DNA of 21,234 nucleotides from Methylotenera_A sp031381645 (GCA_031381645.1 JANMYB010000072.1:1-21234), one strand, 5' to 3'; positions 8,209 to 16,324 are shown, numbered from the stretch's first letter. Made by a program: numbers and translations. The notes: a model not told the origin generated them from the letters alone.

Positions 8209-10504
8209 TCATTCCGCCTTTAGCTAAAACTTCCCTGTTCCCATTACTTTGCATGGCAGAAACCAACCCAGCACGCTCCATATCCTCTATCAAACGCGCA
8301 GCACGGTTATAACCGATTCTAAGTTGACGCTGTACCGATGAAATCGACGCACGACGACTTTTTAACACGATGGAAACCGCCTCATCATAAAGCGGATCTT
8401 TCTCTGCGCCGTCATCGCCGTATTCACCAAGCTCGCTGCCACCTTCCGTTTCATTGGTCAAGATTCCTTCTATATAGTTCGGTTCGCCCATGACCTTTAA
8501 GTGGTTCACCACTTGATGCACTTCATGATCGCTCACAAAAGCCCCGTGAATACGCACTGGGTAGCCCGTGCCAGGCGGCATATACAACATATCGCCCTGA
8601 CCTAACAACGCTTCAGCGCCCATTTGATCTAATATGGTGCGCGAATCGATTTTGCTGGATACTTGAAACGAGATGCGTGTGGGCACATTAGCCTTAATTA
8701 AACCAGTAATCACATCTACTGATGGTCGTTGGGTCGCAAGCACTAAATGGATTCCAGAAGCGCGAGCCTTTTGGGCGAGACGCGCGATGAGCTCTTCCAC
8801 TTTTTTACCGACTACCATCATTAAATCAGCCAGCTCATCAATGACAACAACGATTAAAGGCATTTCTACCAGCGGTTCAGGCGCATCTGGTGTGAGACTA
8901 AACGGATGTGGAATTTTTTCTCCTGCTTTTTCAGCATCTTTAATTTTTTGGTTGTAGCCCGCCAGGTTGCGCACCCCTAAACTAGACATTAATTTATAGC
9001 GGCGCTCCATCTCGGCCACACACCAATTAAGCGCATTCGCAGCTTGGCGCATATCGGTCACCACGGGTGCCAACAGGTGCGGAATGCCTTCATAAACTGA
9101 AAGCTCGAGCATTTTCGGGTCAATCAAAATCATGCGCACTTTTGAGGCGTCAGACTTATATAGAAAGCTCAAAATCAGCGCATTAATCGCCACTGATTTA
9201 CCCGATCCTGTCGTGCCAGCCACTAACACGTGCGGCATTTTGGCCAAATCGGCCACCACAGGTTTACCCGCAATATCTTTACCCATCGCAATCGCAATCG
9301 GCGAATGCATATCTGCATACACTTGGCTGCTCATAATTTCTGATAGAAATACGATTTGGCGTTTTGGGTTGGGAATCTCTAAACCCATGCAGGTTTTGCC
9401 GGGAATCGTCTCAACAACACGCACGCTCACCACAGACAACGCTCGAGCCAAGTCTTTCACCAAATTGGTCACTTGGCTGCCTTTTACGCCTGCCGCTGGC
9501 TCCAGCTCATAGCGCGTAATCACTGGGCCAGGTTGGGCAGAAAGCACTTTCACTTCAATGCCAAAATCAGCCAATTTTCGCTCAATTAAGCGCGAAGTAA
9601 AATCCAGCGTTTCATTTGACGGCAACTCTACTGTGTTTTTGGCTTCATCCAGCAAATGTAGCGGCGGCAAGGTAGAGTCTGGGTCAGAAGCAAATAAGGT
9701 GGTTTGTTTTTCTTTTAACACACGCTCACTTTTGGCGATTTCAACTTGAGCAGGCTTAATCTCAAGCGGCGTGCGATCTTCGGTACGTTTGCGCTCAGCT
9801 TCCACAAACTCTTCACGCTTAATCTCAACCACTTTGCCAGCTTTGCGGTCTTGCCAATCGTAATACTTATTCTTTGCCCATTGATAGCCAGAAATTAAGC
9901 CTAAGCCAAGCTTCTCAGTCATCATAATCCAAGACCAGCCTGTGAATAAACTAAAGCCAATTGCGAATAAAAGTAGCAATATCATGGTGGAACCAGCAAA
10001 ATTAAACACTTGCAAAGCACTATCCACACCCTTACCTAGCATACCTCCTGGACCAATAGGCAAGCTGGCAGGTAAGTCAACCAAGTGCCCCGCCTCCAAC
10101 GCGGATGAAGCAACAAGCAACAAGCCAAAACCGAACAAATTAAACACTAAAAACGGGCGCTCTGAAATCGTCAACTCTAAACGTTGATACACCAACCACA
10201 TGCTGTAAAACGCCAATACCACCCACCACCATGCTGAAAATCCGAATACATTCAACAATAGTTCAGAAATATGCGCACCTACAACACCACCCGCATTTTG
10301 GATTGGTGTGTCCACACTTGTTGCAAAATTAAAAGAAGGGTCGCTACGGGTGTAAGTCGCAAGAGTCAACGCGAGATACAAGCCCACCAGCACCAAACCA
10401 AGCCACCAAGCCTCGCGTACTAAATGGGCATGTTTTTGCTGTTGTGGAGTTTTTGGCGTTTCGATGCGACCATTGACAACGGATGATTTTTTATTAAAAA
10501 ACAA
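8198..10504 (-). CDS. ftsK: DNA translocase FtsK
   Basis: FtsK is a divisome-anchored hexameric motor that pumps DNA toward dif and activates XerCD so that sister chromosomes separate. The 768 residues show four predicted membrane segments (about 32-50, 86-105, 117-137, 170-190), a short linker (about 200-300) and the RecA-like motor with Walker A GTTGSGKS (430-437) and Walker B VVVIDELADLMM (552-563). At about 695-766 lies the winged-helix gamma domain (SISSVQRQLRIGYNRAARLIEDME), which reads KOPS sites. The linker is short compared with E. coli FtsK (1329 residues) but normal for betaproteobacterial FtsK/SpoIIIE proteins. The start is TTG at 10504, with AAAAGG about 11 bases upstream; no better start fits. 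It is divergent from trxB. Confidence 0.95.
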   Translation of the reverse strand: MFFNKKSSVVNGRIETPKTPQQQKHAHLVREAWWLGLVLVGLYLALTLATYTRSDPSFNFATSVDTPIQNAGGVVGAHISELLLNVFGFSAWWWVVLAFYSMWLVYQRLELTISERPFLVFNLFGFGLLLVASSALEAGHLVDLPASLPIGPGGMLGKGVDSALQVFNFAGSTMILLLLFAIGFSLFTGWSWIMMTEKLGLGLISGYQWAKNKYYDWQDRKAGKVVEIKREEFVEAERKRTEDRTPLEIKPAQVEIAKSERVLKEKQTTLFASDPDSTLPPLHLLDEAKNTVELPSNETLDFTSRLIERKLADFGIEVKVLSAQPGPVITRYELEPAAGVKGSQVTNLVKDLARALSVVSVRVVETIPGKTCMGLEIPNPKRQIVFLSEIMSSQVYADMHSPIAIAMGKDIAGKPVVADLAKMPHVLVAGTTGSGKSVAINALILSFLYKSDASKVRMILIDPKMLELSVYEGIPHLLAPVVTDMRQAANALNWCVAEMERRYKLMSSLGVRNLAGYNQKIKDAEKAGEKIPHPFSLTPDAPEPLVEMPLIVVVIDELADLMMVVGKKVEELIARLAQKARASGIHLVLATQRPSVDVITGLIKANVPTRISFQVSSKIDSRTILDQMGAEALLGQGDMLYMPPGTGYPVRIHGAFVSDHEVHQVVNHLKVMGEPNYIEGILTNETEGGSELGEYGDDGAEKDPLYDEAVSIVLKSRRASISSVQRQLRIGYNRAARLIEDMERAGLVSAMQSNGNREVLAKGGMSDE

Positions 10505-10554
10505 ACTATTACAAACCTTTTAAATAGATACATGCGATTAAAAAATAATAGCTA

Positions 10555-10560
10555 ATTATA
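10555..10560 (-). promoter_or_regulatory. Possible -10 box for ftsK
   Basis: The minus strand reads TATAAT here, 50 bases before the ftsK TTG start, in the 160-base gap with trxB. It sits in a small GCTATAATTAGC near-palindrome. No convincing -35 box was found at the right distance, so this is weak. Confidence 0.3.
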
Positions 10561-10571
10561 GCAAAATCAAA

Positions 10572-10600
10572 TTGCGTAAAGTGCGCCATAAATTTAAAAT
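10572..10600 (+). promoter_or_regulatory. Candidate sigma70 promoter for trxB
   Basis: TTGCGT at 10572-10577 and TAAAAT at 10595-10600 are exactly 17 bases apart, giving a plausible promoter with a leader of about 58 bases before the trxB ATG at 10665. The TTG in this -35 box is in frame with trxB, so an automatic caller could wrongly extend the gene by 31 codons to this point. Confidence 0.45.
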
Positions 10601-10664
10601 CTTGAAATTAAGCAATTCATCACCATTTTTATCACATTCACTCTTAGCAAAGAAAGCAGTCCAC

Positions 10665-11615
10665 ATGGCAACACGTCACGTTCATCTCCTCATTTTAGGC
10701 TCAGGTCCAGCTGGTTACTCGGCTGCCGTCTACGCTGCGCGCGCCAACCTTAAACCTGTGCTTATTACCGGTATTGCGCAAGGCGGCCAACTGATGACCA
10801 CAACGGAAGTTGATAATTGGCCAGCCGATGCCGATGGCGTGCAAGGCCCAGAGCTGATGGAGCGCTTTCAAAAACATGCCGAGCGTTTTAATACCGAGAT
10901 AATTTTTGACCATATTCACACCACACATTTGACCGAAAAACCGATTCGCTTGGTGGGCGATAATGGCGAATATACTTGTGACGCGCTGATTATCGCTACT
11001 GGCGCCTCTGCTCAATACCTAGGTTTACCATCCGAAGAAAAATTTAGTGGCAAAGGCGTTTCTGCTTGTGCCACTTGTGATGGGTTTTTCTATCGCAATC
11101 AAGAAGTTGCAGTGATCGGCGGTGGCAATACGGCGGTAGAAGAAGCCTTATATTTGGCTAATATTGCCAGCAAAGTTACGTTAGTACACCGCCGCGATAA
11201 ATTTAAAGCGGAAGCCATTTTGGTAGATAAACTGATGGCACGCGTAGCAGAAGGCAAAATCGCTTTAGAATTATTCAATACACTTGATGAAGTACTGGGC
11301 GATGACAGCGGCGTAACCGGCATGCGCATTAAAAATGCACAAACTGGCGCGAGCAAAGATATTGATTTAAAAGGTGTGTTTATTGCCATTGGCCACAAGC
11401 CAAATACTGATATTTTTGCAGGTCAGCTCGAGATGGAAGGTGGCTATATTGTCACCCAAGCAGGCCGCGTGGGTAATGCCACGGCTACTAGCGTGCCTGG
11501 CGTATTTGCGGCGGGCGATGTGCAAGACCACATTTATCGCCAAGCAGTGACTAGCGCTGGTACTGGTTGTATGGCTGCATTAGATGCTGAGCGTTACCTA
11601 GACAATTTAAAGTAG
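10665..11615 (+). CDS. trxB: Thioredoxin-disulfide reductase
   Basis: TrxB uses NADPH and FAD to reduce thioredoxin in the cytoplasm. The 316-residue product has the usual length and motif order: FAD-binding GSGPAG (12-17), the redox-active CATC (Cys135 and Cys138) in the NADPH domain, NADPH-binding GGGNTA (152-157) with the following HRRDKFKA, and the C-terminal FAD contact GVFAAGDVQDHIYRQ. I chose the ATG at 10665 because residues after it (MATRHVHLLILGSGPAGY) match the family N-terminus. The open frame continues upstream to a TTG at 10572, but those 31 codons are lysine-rich, have no family counterpart and overlap a promoter-like sequence. Transcription probably ends at the hairpin formed by the repeat copy at 11647-11685. 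Confidence 0.96.
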   Translation: MATRHVHLLILGSGPAGYSAAVYAARANLKPVLITGIAQGGQLMTTTEVDNWPADADGVQGPELMERFQKHAERFNTEIIFDHIHTTHLTEKPIRLVGDNGEYTCDALIIATGASAQYLGLPSEEKFSGKGVSACATCDGFFYRNQEVAVIGGGNTAVEEALYLANIASKVTLVHRRDKFKAEAILVDKLMARVAEGKIALELFNTLDEVLGDDSGVTGMRIKNAQTGASKDIDLKGVFIAIGHKPNTDIFAGQLEMEGGYIVTQAGRVGNATATSVPGVFAAGDVQDHIYRQAVTSAGTGCMAALDAERYLDNLK

Positions 11616-11646
11616 TGATAATTTAAAATAAAATAGTTAAAAATAG

Positions 11647-11694
11647 CCAGCCTGCAGGCCAATATCCATGCGGGTTGCAGGCTGGTTGTATTTT
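11647..11694 (+). terminator. Intrinsic terminator after trxB, built from repeat copy A
   Basis: CCAGCCTGCA (11647-11656) and TGCAGGCTGG (11676-11685) form a perfect 10-base-pair stem with a 19-base loop. It is followed by the T-rich run TTGTATTTTATT. It lies 31 bases after the trxB stop. The long loop is unusual for a terminator and is explained by the fact that stem and loop together are one copy of the dispersed 36-bp element. Confidence 0.6.
11650..11685 (+). repeat. Copy A of the dispersed 36-bp palindromic element
   Basis: This is the most palindromic of the four copies seen in the window. Ungapped alignment by eye gives 28 of 36 identities with copy B (3324-3359, minus strand), and 18 of the 36 positions are identical in all four copies. 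The invariant blocks include CTGCAG at element positions 3-8, CCAA at 10-13 and CAG at 29-31. Here both ends of the element pair with each other; in the coding copies the pairing is weaker. Confidence 0.8.
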
Positions 11695-11720
11695 ATTAAT
11701 TTTTGAAATAATTTCCTATA

Positions 11721-11752
11721 TCCGTCATTCCCGCGCAGGCGGGAATGACGGA
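11721..11752. repeat. Perfect 14-bp-stem palindrome of the ATTCCC-N8-GGGAAT (dRS3-like) type
   Basis: TCCGTCATTCCCGC (11721-11734) is exactly complementary to GCGGGAATGACGGA (11739-11752), with a GCAG loop. The core ATTCCC-N8-GGGAAT has the layout of the Neisseria dRS3 repeat, and similar CGTCATTCCCGCG palindromes are scattered in many proteobacterial genomes. It lies 38 bases before the Smr gene and would form a strong hairpin in any transcript entering that gene. Only one copy is present in this window, so its repeat status rests on general knowledge. Confidence 0.75.
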
Positions 11753-11790
11753 ATTGAAAGTTTTTAGGATTAAATGACTTTTGGACTTAT

Positions 11791-12468
11791 ATGGCCAGCG
11801 CAAAAAAATCATCTAAAAACAAAGAAGCACTCAACACTATCCCCATTTCAAAAGCACAAGCTAACGCCTTAAAAGCCGCTAAAGAGCAAGCGCAAATATT
11901 AGCGCAGCAGCAATGGCAACAACGCTTACAGGCCGAAGCACAAGCAAACAATAGCGACACCAACTTATTTCAAACCGCAGTGAAAAACGCCCGGCCGCTG
12001 AATGTAGACGTGCCTTTTACCGAAAAAACTTACCCAAAACCTATCGCCAAACAGTTTATCCGCGATGAAAAACAAGCACTAAGAGATTCACTCAGTGATG
12101 ACTTTTACCCAGCGCACGAGCTAGAAAGCGGCGAAGAGCTGCTTTATTTGCGCACAGGCCAGTCGCCAGACGTGCTAAGTAAGCTACGTCGCGGCTTTTG
12201 GGTGGTGCAAGCACAGATTGATTTACATGGCTTAATTAGTGACGAAGCACGCGAGTACGTAGCCGAGTTTTTAAACAGCTGCAAAAAACGCAATATTCGC
12301 TGTGTGCGTATTGTGCACGGCAAAGGCTTAGGCTCACGCAACCGCGAACCCGTGCTAAAACACAAACTACGCAACTGGCTGATGCAAAAAGATGAAGTCA
12401 TCGCCTACGCCCAAGCCAAGCCCGAAGATGGCGGTAGCGGCGCAGTAATTGTGTTGCTGAAAGCTTAG
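11791..12468 (+). CDS. Smr (MutS2 C-terminal-like) domain protein
   Basis: The 225-residue product has a charged, alanine- and glutamine-rich helical N-terminus (about 1-95) and a C-terminal Smr domain (about 140-225). The motifs are DLHG (144-147), HGKG (176-179) and GGSGA (214-218), the three blocks expected for this nuclease-like fold. Smr proteins bind nucleic acid; E. coli SmrB cleaves mRNA between collided ribosomes, while other stand-alone Smr proteins nick DNA, so the exact role here is open. The gene follows trxB across a 175-base gap holding two palindromes. The upstream sequence has no clear ribosome binding site. Its TAG stop directly abuts the ATG of the next gene, suggesting coupled expression with an otherwise foreign-looking gene. 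Confidence 0.85.
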   Translation: MASAKKSSKNKEALNTIPISKAQANALKAAKEQAQILAQQQWQQRLQAEAQANNSDTNLFQTAVKNARPLNVDVPFTEKTYPKPIAKQFIRDEKQALRDSLSDDFYPAHELESGEELLYLRTGQSPDVLSKLRRGFWVVQAQIDLHGLISDEAREYVAEFLNSCKKRNIRCVRIVHGKGLGSRNREPVLKHKLRNWLMQKDEVIAYAQAKPEDGGSGAVIVLLKA

Positions 12469-13293
12469 ATGCCACCTGAAACTCTTAATCTTCATATTGA
12501 CCTCGTTGCTCTACAATCGACATTCTTTCGTCGACTTCAACACCAACTAGACGTTACAAAGGTGCTTCAAACAGGCTGTGATGCCGTGACCGCCGAACAA
12601 GTAGAAGCGCGAAGAGAATTTAGTGCATTTTCACCCGCAAACGGAGCACAACTATCACATGAACAAGCCAAAATAGAAGCGCATGACTGGTTGCTCAGCG
12701 GGTTTCTTCGCGATGCGATTGAAGGAACAGGACTTTTTTTAGATGAGTGCTTACATGTCTGTGCGCTTATGCAAATCTCAGCTCTCGGTAAGACTAATGG
12801 AAGGGAGATGAATCGTCTACTTAACGACCTACCACGCACGAACCATCGCCTACACCTACCTCAAAAAATCGATAAGCTAGAGCGTGAATTTGGCGTCACC
12901 ACACAGTTCAACTCACATATACTTTCTCTGAATCGCGCTAGAACGTGTGTTACCCACCGCCTCGGAATAGTTTCTGCACTTGATATCGACGAGACAGGTA
13001 CTTTGAACCTCACCTTCCAGCGTGCCAAGTTTATTGCACGAGGTCAAGAAAGCGGACTTGAACAGCTCTTAGACCAACCTGGAATTGTAATTATAAAAGA
13101 CTCTATGGTTGAACTACACTTCGTTGACAAAGAACGTGTCTTTGGCTCGGGAGAGAGGATACGGCTTAAACCTGAGGAGCTTTATGACACTATCATCACT
13201 CTCTGGCGCTTTGGACTAGTTGCAGCACAAGCCATAGAAAGCTATGGTCGGTCACTTGGCATAACCTTCGAAACGCCGAAGAACAATACCTAA
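12469..13293 (+). CDS. Unknown protein with HEPN-like Rx4H motif, probably acquired
   Basis: I do not recognise this 274-residue protein as a named family. It looks soluble and largely helical, with no signal peptide or membrane segment. Residues 154-168 (LNRARTCVTHRLGIV) contain R158-x4-H163, the catalytic pattern of HEPN domains, in a context like the R-N-x-x-V-H-R stretch of HEPN-type proteins, though Thr replaces the polar residue often seen after Arg. The C-terminal 60 residues (IRLKPEELYDTIITLWRFGLVAAQAIESYG) are another long helical part. Codon choice differs from its neighbours: GGA is the commonest glycine codon and AGA, AGG, CGA and CGG appear. Its ATG directly abuts the Smr stop. 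A role as an RNase or toxin is only inference; it could equally be an inactive HEPN-fold protein or something unrelated. Confidence 0.6.
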   Translation: MPPETLNLHIDLVALQSTFFRRLQHQLDVTKVLQTGCDAVTAEQVEARREFSAFSPANGAQLSHEQAKIEAHDWLLSGFLRDAIEGTGLFLDECLHVCALMQISALGKTNGREMNRLLNDLPRTNHRLHLPQKIDKLEREFGVTTQFNSHILSLNRARTCVTHRLGIVSALDIDETGTLNLTFQRAKFIARGQESGLEQLLDQPGIVIIKDSMVELHFVDKERVFGSGERIRLKPEELYDTIITLWRFGLVAAQAIESYGRSLGITFETPKNNT

Positions 13294-13302
13294 CTCAAAA
13301 CG

Positions 13303-13779
13303 TTATAGCCCTAACTCACTCAAACTCGCATGGTCATCTGGCCTGCGACCTAATGCCCAAAAGAATTTTCTATCCGCTTCTTTAATTGATAAATCGTTAA
13401 TACTGGCATACCTTAGTTCCATTAAGCCATTCGCATCAAACTGCCAGTTCTCGTTGCCGTAGCTTCTAAACCAACTGCCAGCATCGTCATGCCATTCATA
13501 GGCAAAGCGCACCGCAATGCGGTTATCGGTAAACGCCCACAGCTCTTTAATCAGCCTGTAATCCAGCTCTTTCACCCATTTGCGGGTTAAAAATTCGACA
13601 ATCTGCACGCGTCCTTTGGGAAACTCCGCGCGGTTACGCCATTGCGAATTGGGCGTATATACCATTGATACGCGTTGCGGGTCGCGGCTGTTCCAACCAT
13701 CTTCCGCCATGCGCACCTTTTGTATGGCGGTTTCGCGCGTAAAGGGTGGAAATGGTGGTTTTTGTTCGAATTCATTCAT
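13303..13779 (-). CDS. NTF2-like superfamily protein, DUF1348 type
   Basis: The 158-residue product matches the DUF1348 proteins I recall almost end to end: PPFPPFTRETAIQKVRMAED, WNSRDPQRVSMVYTPNSQWR, the ELDYRLIKELWAF strand, VRFAYEWHDDAGSWFRSYGN and the tail GRRPDDHASLSELGL. NTF2-like proteins form a cone-shaped pocket used for enzymes or ligand binding; no reaction is established for this group. No signal peptide is present. The ATG at 13779 has a perfect AAGGAG site seven bases upstream, the best ribosome binding site in the window. It converges on the HEPN-like gene with only nine bases between the stops. Its upstream region holds a double-hairpin repeat. Confidence 0.85.
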   Translation of the reverse strand: MNEFEQKPPFPPFTRETAIQKVRMAEDGWNSRDPQRVSMVYTPNSQWRNRAEFPKGRVQIVEFLTRKWVKELDYRLIKELWAFTDNRIAVRFAYEWHDDAGSWFRSYGNENWQFDANGLMELRYASINDLSIKEADRKFFWALGRRPDDHASLSELGL

Positions 13780-13823
13780 ACTTTTCTCCTTAATTGTTTC
13801 AGCTCGCTTTTCAATTTAATGTC

Positions 13824-13983
13824 GCCCCTCTCCCCAACCCTCTCCCACTTACGGGCGAGGGGGTAAAGCGCTACAACATATCTCGTCTATTTGCGGAACT
13901 GCGAGTTAGTTATGCAATTGAGCTTGTAACATTAGCCCTCGCCCGCAGGCGGGAGAGGGTGCGCGACAGCGTGGGAGAGGGGC
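13824..13983. repeat. Inverted pair of CCCTCTCCC-type hairpins (BIME/MITE-like element)
   Basis: The outer ends GCCCCTCTCCC (13824-13834) and GGGAGAGGGGC (13973-13983) are perfect inverted repeats. Inside each end lies a hairpin: CCCTCTCCC with GGGCGAGGG (13838-13861) and CCCTCGCCCGC with GCGGGAGAGGG (13936-13959). Between them is about 75 bases of ordinary sequence. The two halves are therefore inverted copies of one unit, as in the REP-pair (BIME) layout, and CCCTCTCCC/GGGAGAGGG repeats are widespread in proteobacterial intergenic regions. It fills most of the 215-base gap between the ABC exporter stop and the DUF1348 gene and could end exporter transcription. No target duplication is evident. 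Confidence 0.7.
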
Positions 13984-13994
13984 TAGTTAGGTTA

Positions 13995-15833
13995 TTACTC
14001 GCCCAAAAAACCACCACTCTGATGCGCCCACAGGCTGGCGTAAAGACCTTTTTGGGCAAGCAATTTTTTATGCGAACCTTCTTCTATAATTTGGCCTTCA
14101 TCCAGCACAATCAACCTATCCATCGCGGCAATGGTGGATAGTCTATGTGCAATCGCAATCACCGTTTTGCCTTCCATGAGCTGATACAGGCTGCTTTGAA
14201 TCACCGCTTCCACTTCGCTGTCCAGCGCACTGGTGGCTTCATCCAGCAATAAAATCGGTGCATCTTTTAACATCACGCGCGCAATGGCGATACGCTGACG
14301 TTGCCCGCCAGAGAGCTTTACACCACGCTCGCCCACGTGGGCGTCATAACCGGTGCGACCTTTGGCATCGGCCAAGTTAAGTATAAATTCGTGCGCTTCA
14401 GCACGTTTAGCGGCGGCAATCATTTCTGCCTCGGTCGCGTTTGGGCGACCGTATAAAATGTTGTCACGCACACTTCTATGCAAAAGTGACGTATCTTGTG
14501 TGACCATGCCAATATTTGCGCGTAAAGAGTTTTGGGTGACGCTGTTAATGTTTTGATCATCAATTAAAATGCTGCCAGCTTCTACCTCGTAAAACCGCAA
14601 CAACAAATTCACAATCGTAGATTTACCTGCGCCAGAACGGCCGACTAACCCGACTTTTTCGCCTGGTTTGATATTTAATTGCAGATTTTTTAACAACGCT
14701 TTATGCCCATCTTTAATTTCTCGGCCATAGCTAAAATTAACTGCATCAAACTGAATTTCACCTTGTGTTACCTGTAATGGTTTTGCACCACTCGCATCGA
14801 TAATTTTATTATGCGTAGTGAGCGTATTCATGCCATCTTGCACCGTGCCGACCTGCTCATACAAAGAAGTCATCTCCCACATGACCCAATGCGAAATACC
14901 GTTTAGACGCAAGGACATGGCGGTTGCAGCGGCCACGCCACCCACAGAAACTTGACCTTTGCTCCATAAATATAGTGCGGTTAAACCTGTGGCTATAATC
15001 AACAACATATTCAACACGTGATTGATGATTTCCACCATGCTAACCAGCTGCATTTGCGCATGCACCGTACCAATAAATTCATGCATAGCATCCTTGGCAT
15101 AAGCGCCCTCGCGCCCAGCATGGCTAAACAATTTTACCGTGCTGATATTGGTGTAGGCATCTGTAATGCGGCCTGTCATTAGGCTGCGCGCATCGGCTTG
15201 CATGCGTGATGTTTTGCTTAAACGCGGTACGAAATAGCTTAAACTCAGCACATAAGCAGCCAACCAAACTAAAAATGGAATGGCAATGAGCGAATTAAAG
15301 TACGCCACAATACCCACCATACTGCCAAAATATACGACGACATACACCATGATATCGGCCACAATAAACCACACATCGCGCACAGCCAGCGCGGTTTGCA
15401 TAACTTTGGCCGCGACACGGCCAGCAAACTCATCTTGGTAAAAGCTCATGCTTTGATTCAGCATCAAGCGGTGAAAATTCCAGCGCATACGCATAGGAAA
15501 ATTAGCTGCCAATGTTTGATGTTTAAACATGGTTTGCATGATAATAAATAAGGTACTGAGAATTAAAATACCTGCCAAAACACCTAAATCTGTTGTGTAG
15601 TTTTGCCACAATAAATCTTTTGGTACAGCACTTAACCAATCGACAATTTTGCCCATCATGGCAAATAGCGCAGCCTCAAACGCAGCGATGAAGCCTGTAA
15701 AAATGGTCATGCCCAATAAGTATGGGCGCAAGCCTTCTGTGCAAGCCCATGCAAACGCCCAAAAGTTTTTGGATGGCGTGGTGATAAGCGCATCTGGAAA
15801 GGGTGAAGCAAGATTTTGAAACCACTTAAACAT
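13995..15833 (-). CDS. ABC exporter, fused membrane and ATPase domains
   Basis: This is a half-size ABC exporter of 612 residues that probably works as a homodimer in the inner membrane. The N-terminal part (about 35-320) carries the six-helix export-type membrane domain. The ATPase domain (about 355-605) has Walker A GRSGAGKST (398-406), Q-loop VTQD (444-447), signature LSGGQ (507-511), Walker B PILLLDE (526-532, catalytic Glu532) and H-loop His563, all intact. The substrate cannot be told from sequence; close families are annotated as lipid or multidrug exporters. The gene starts 14 bases after ispF on the same strand and is probably co-transcribed with ispD-ispF. No clear ribosome binding site precedes the ATG. 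A hairpin repeat starts 11 bases after its stop. Confidence 0.9.
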   Translation of the reverse strand: MFKWFQNLASPFPDALITTPSKNFWAFAWACTEGLRPYLLGMTIFTGFIAAFEAALFAMMGKIVDWLSAVPKDLLWQNYTTDLGVLAGILILSTLFIIMQTMFKHQTLAANFPMRMRWNFHRLMLNQSMSFYQDEFAGRVAAKVMQTALAVRDVWFIVADIMVYVVVYFGSMVGIVAYFNSLIAIPFLVWLAAYVLSLSYFVPRLSKTSRMQADARSLMTGRITDAYTNISTVKLFSHAGREGAYAKDAMHEFIGTVHAQMQLVSMVEIINHVLNMLLIIATGLTALYLWSKGQVSVGGVAAATAMSLRLNGISHWVMWEMTSLYEQVGTVQDGMNTLTTHNKIIDASGAKPLQVTQGEIQFDAVNFSYGREIKDGHKALLKNLQLNIKPGEKVGLVGRSGAGKSTIVNLLLRFYEVEAGSILIDDQNINSVTQNSLRANIGMVTQDTSLLHRSVRDNILYGRPNATEAEMIAAAKRAEAHEFILNLADAKGRTGYDAHVGERGVKLSGGQRQRIAIARVMLKDAPILLLDEATSALDSEVEAVIQSSLYQLMEGKTVIAIAHRLSTIAAMDRLIVLDEGQIIEEGSHKKLLAQKGLYASLWAHQSGGFLGE

Positions 15834-15847
15834 TTGATTTTATTAAA

Positions 15848-16324
15848 TTAAATAGCAACGATTGTACAAACTGCTTCGGCCGCGATACCTTCGCCACGAC
15901 CAGTGAAACCTAATTTTTCTGTCGTCGTTGCTTTCACATTAATTTGCGAAATATCTATAGCGCAATCTGCGGCAATATTGGTACACATTTGTGTCGTATG
16001 CGGCGATAGTTTTGGTGCTTCGCAAATGACTGTTGCATCGATATTATTCACCACATAATTGTTGGCTTTTAGTAAGGCAACGATATGACGCAACAGTTCG
16101 CGTGAATCGATGCCTTTAAATTTGGCATCACTCGGCGGAAAGTGTTTACCAATATCGCCCAGCGCAGCCGCACCTAGCAAGGCATCGCAAATAGCATGTA
16201 GCAGTACATCTGCATCAGAGTGACCATCTAAGCCTTTTTCAAACGGAATGTCCACGCCACCAATCATGCACTTGCGCCCCACCACCAACGCGTGAACATC
16301 AAAACCGTGCCCGATTCTTATCAT
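15848..16324 (-). CDS. ispF: 2-C-methyl-D-erythritol 2,4-cyclodiphosphate synthase
   Basis: IspF is the cyclising step of the MEP pathway to isoprenoid precursors: it converts CDP-methylerythritol 2-phosphate to the cyclodiphosphate with release of CMP. The 158-residue product has full family length. The metal ligands Asp9 and His11 (GFDVH) and His43 are present, as are DGHSDADVLLHA (33-44), GDIGKHFPPSD (57-67) and the C-terminal TTEKLGFTGRGEGIAAEAV. Its ATG overlaps the ispD stop in an ATGA, the classic sign of translational coupling with the preceding pathway gene. Confidence 0.97.
   Translation of the reverse strand: MIRIGHGFDVHALVVGRKCMIGGVDIPFEKGLDGHSDADVLLHAICDALLGAAALGDIGKHFPPSDAKFKGIDSRELLRHIVALLKANNYVVNNIDATVICEAPKLSPHTTQMCTNIAADCAIDISQINVKATTTEKLGFTGRGEGIAAEAVCTIVAI

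Noticed and set aside
10572..10664. A longer TrxB starting at TTG 10572
   Set aside because: The extra 31 codons have no counterpart in the family, are lysine- and serine-rich, and overlap a promoter-like TTGCGT-N17-TAAAAT; the ATG at 10665 gives the normal N-terminus.
13794..14141. A 115-residue plus-strand frame through the double-hairpin repeat
   Set aside because: It reads across the CCCTCTCCC repeat and into the antisense of the ABC exporter; no ribosome binding site or family features.
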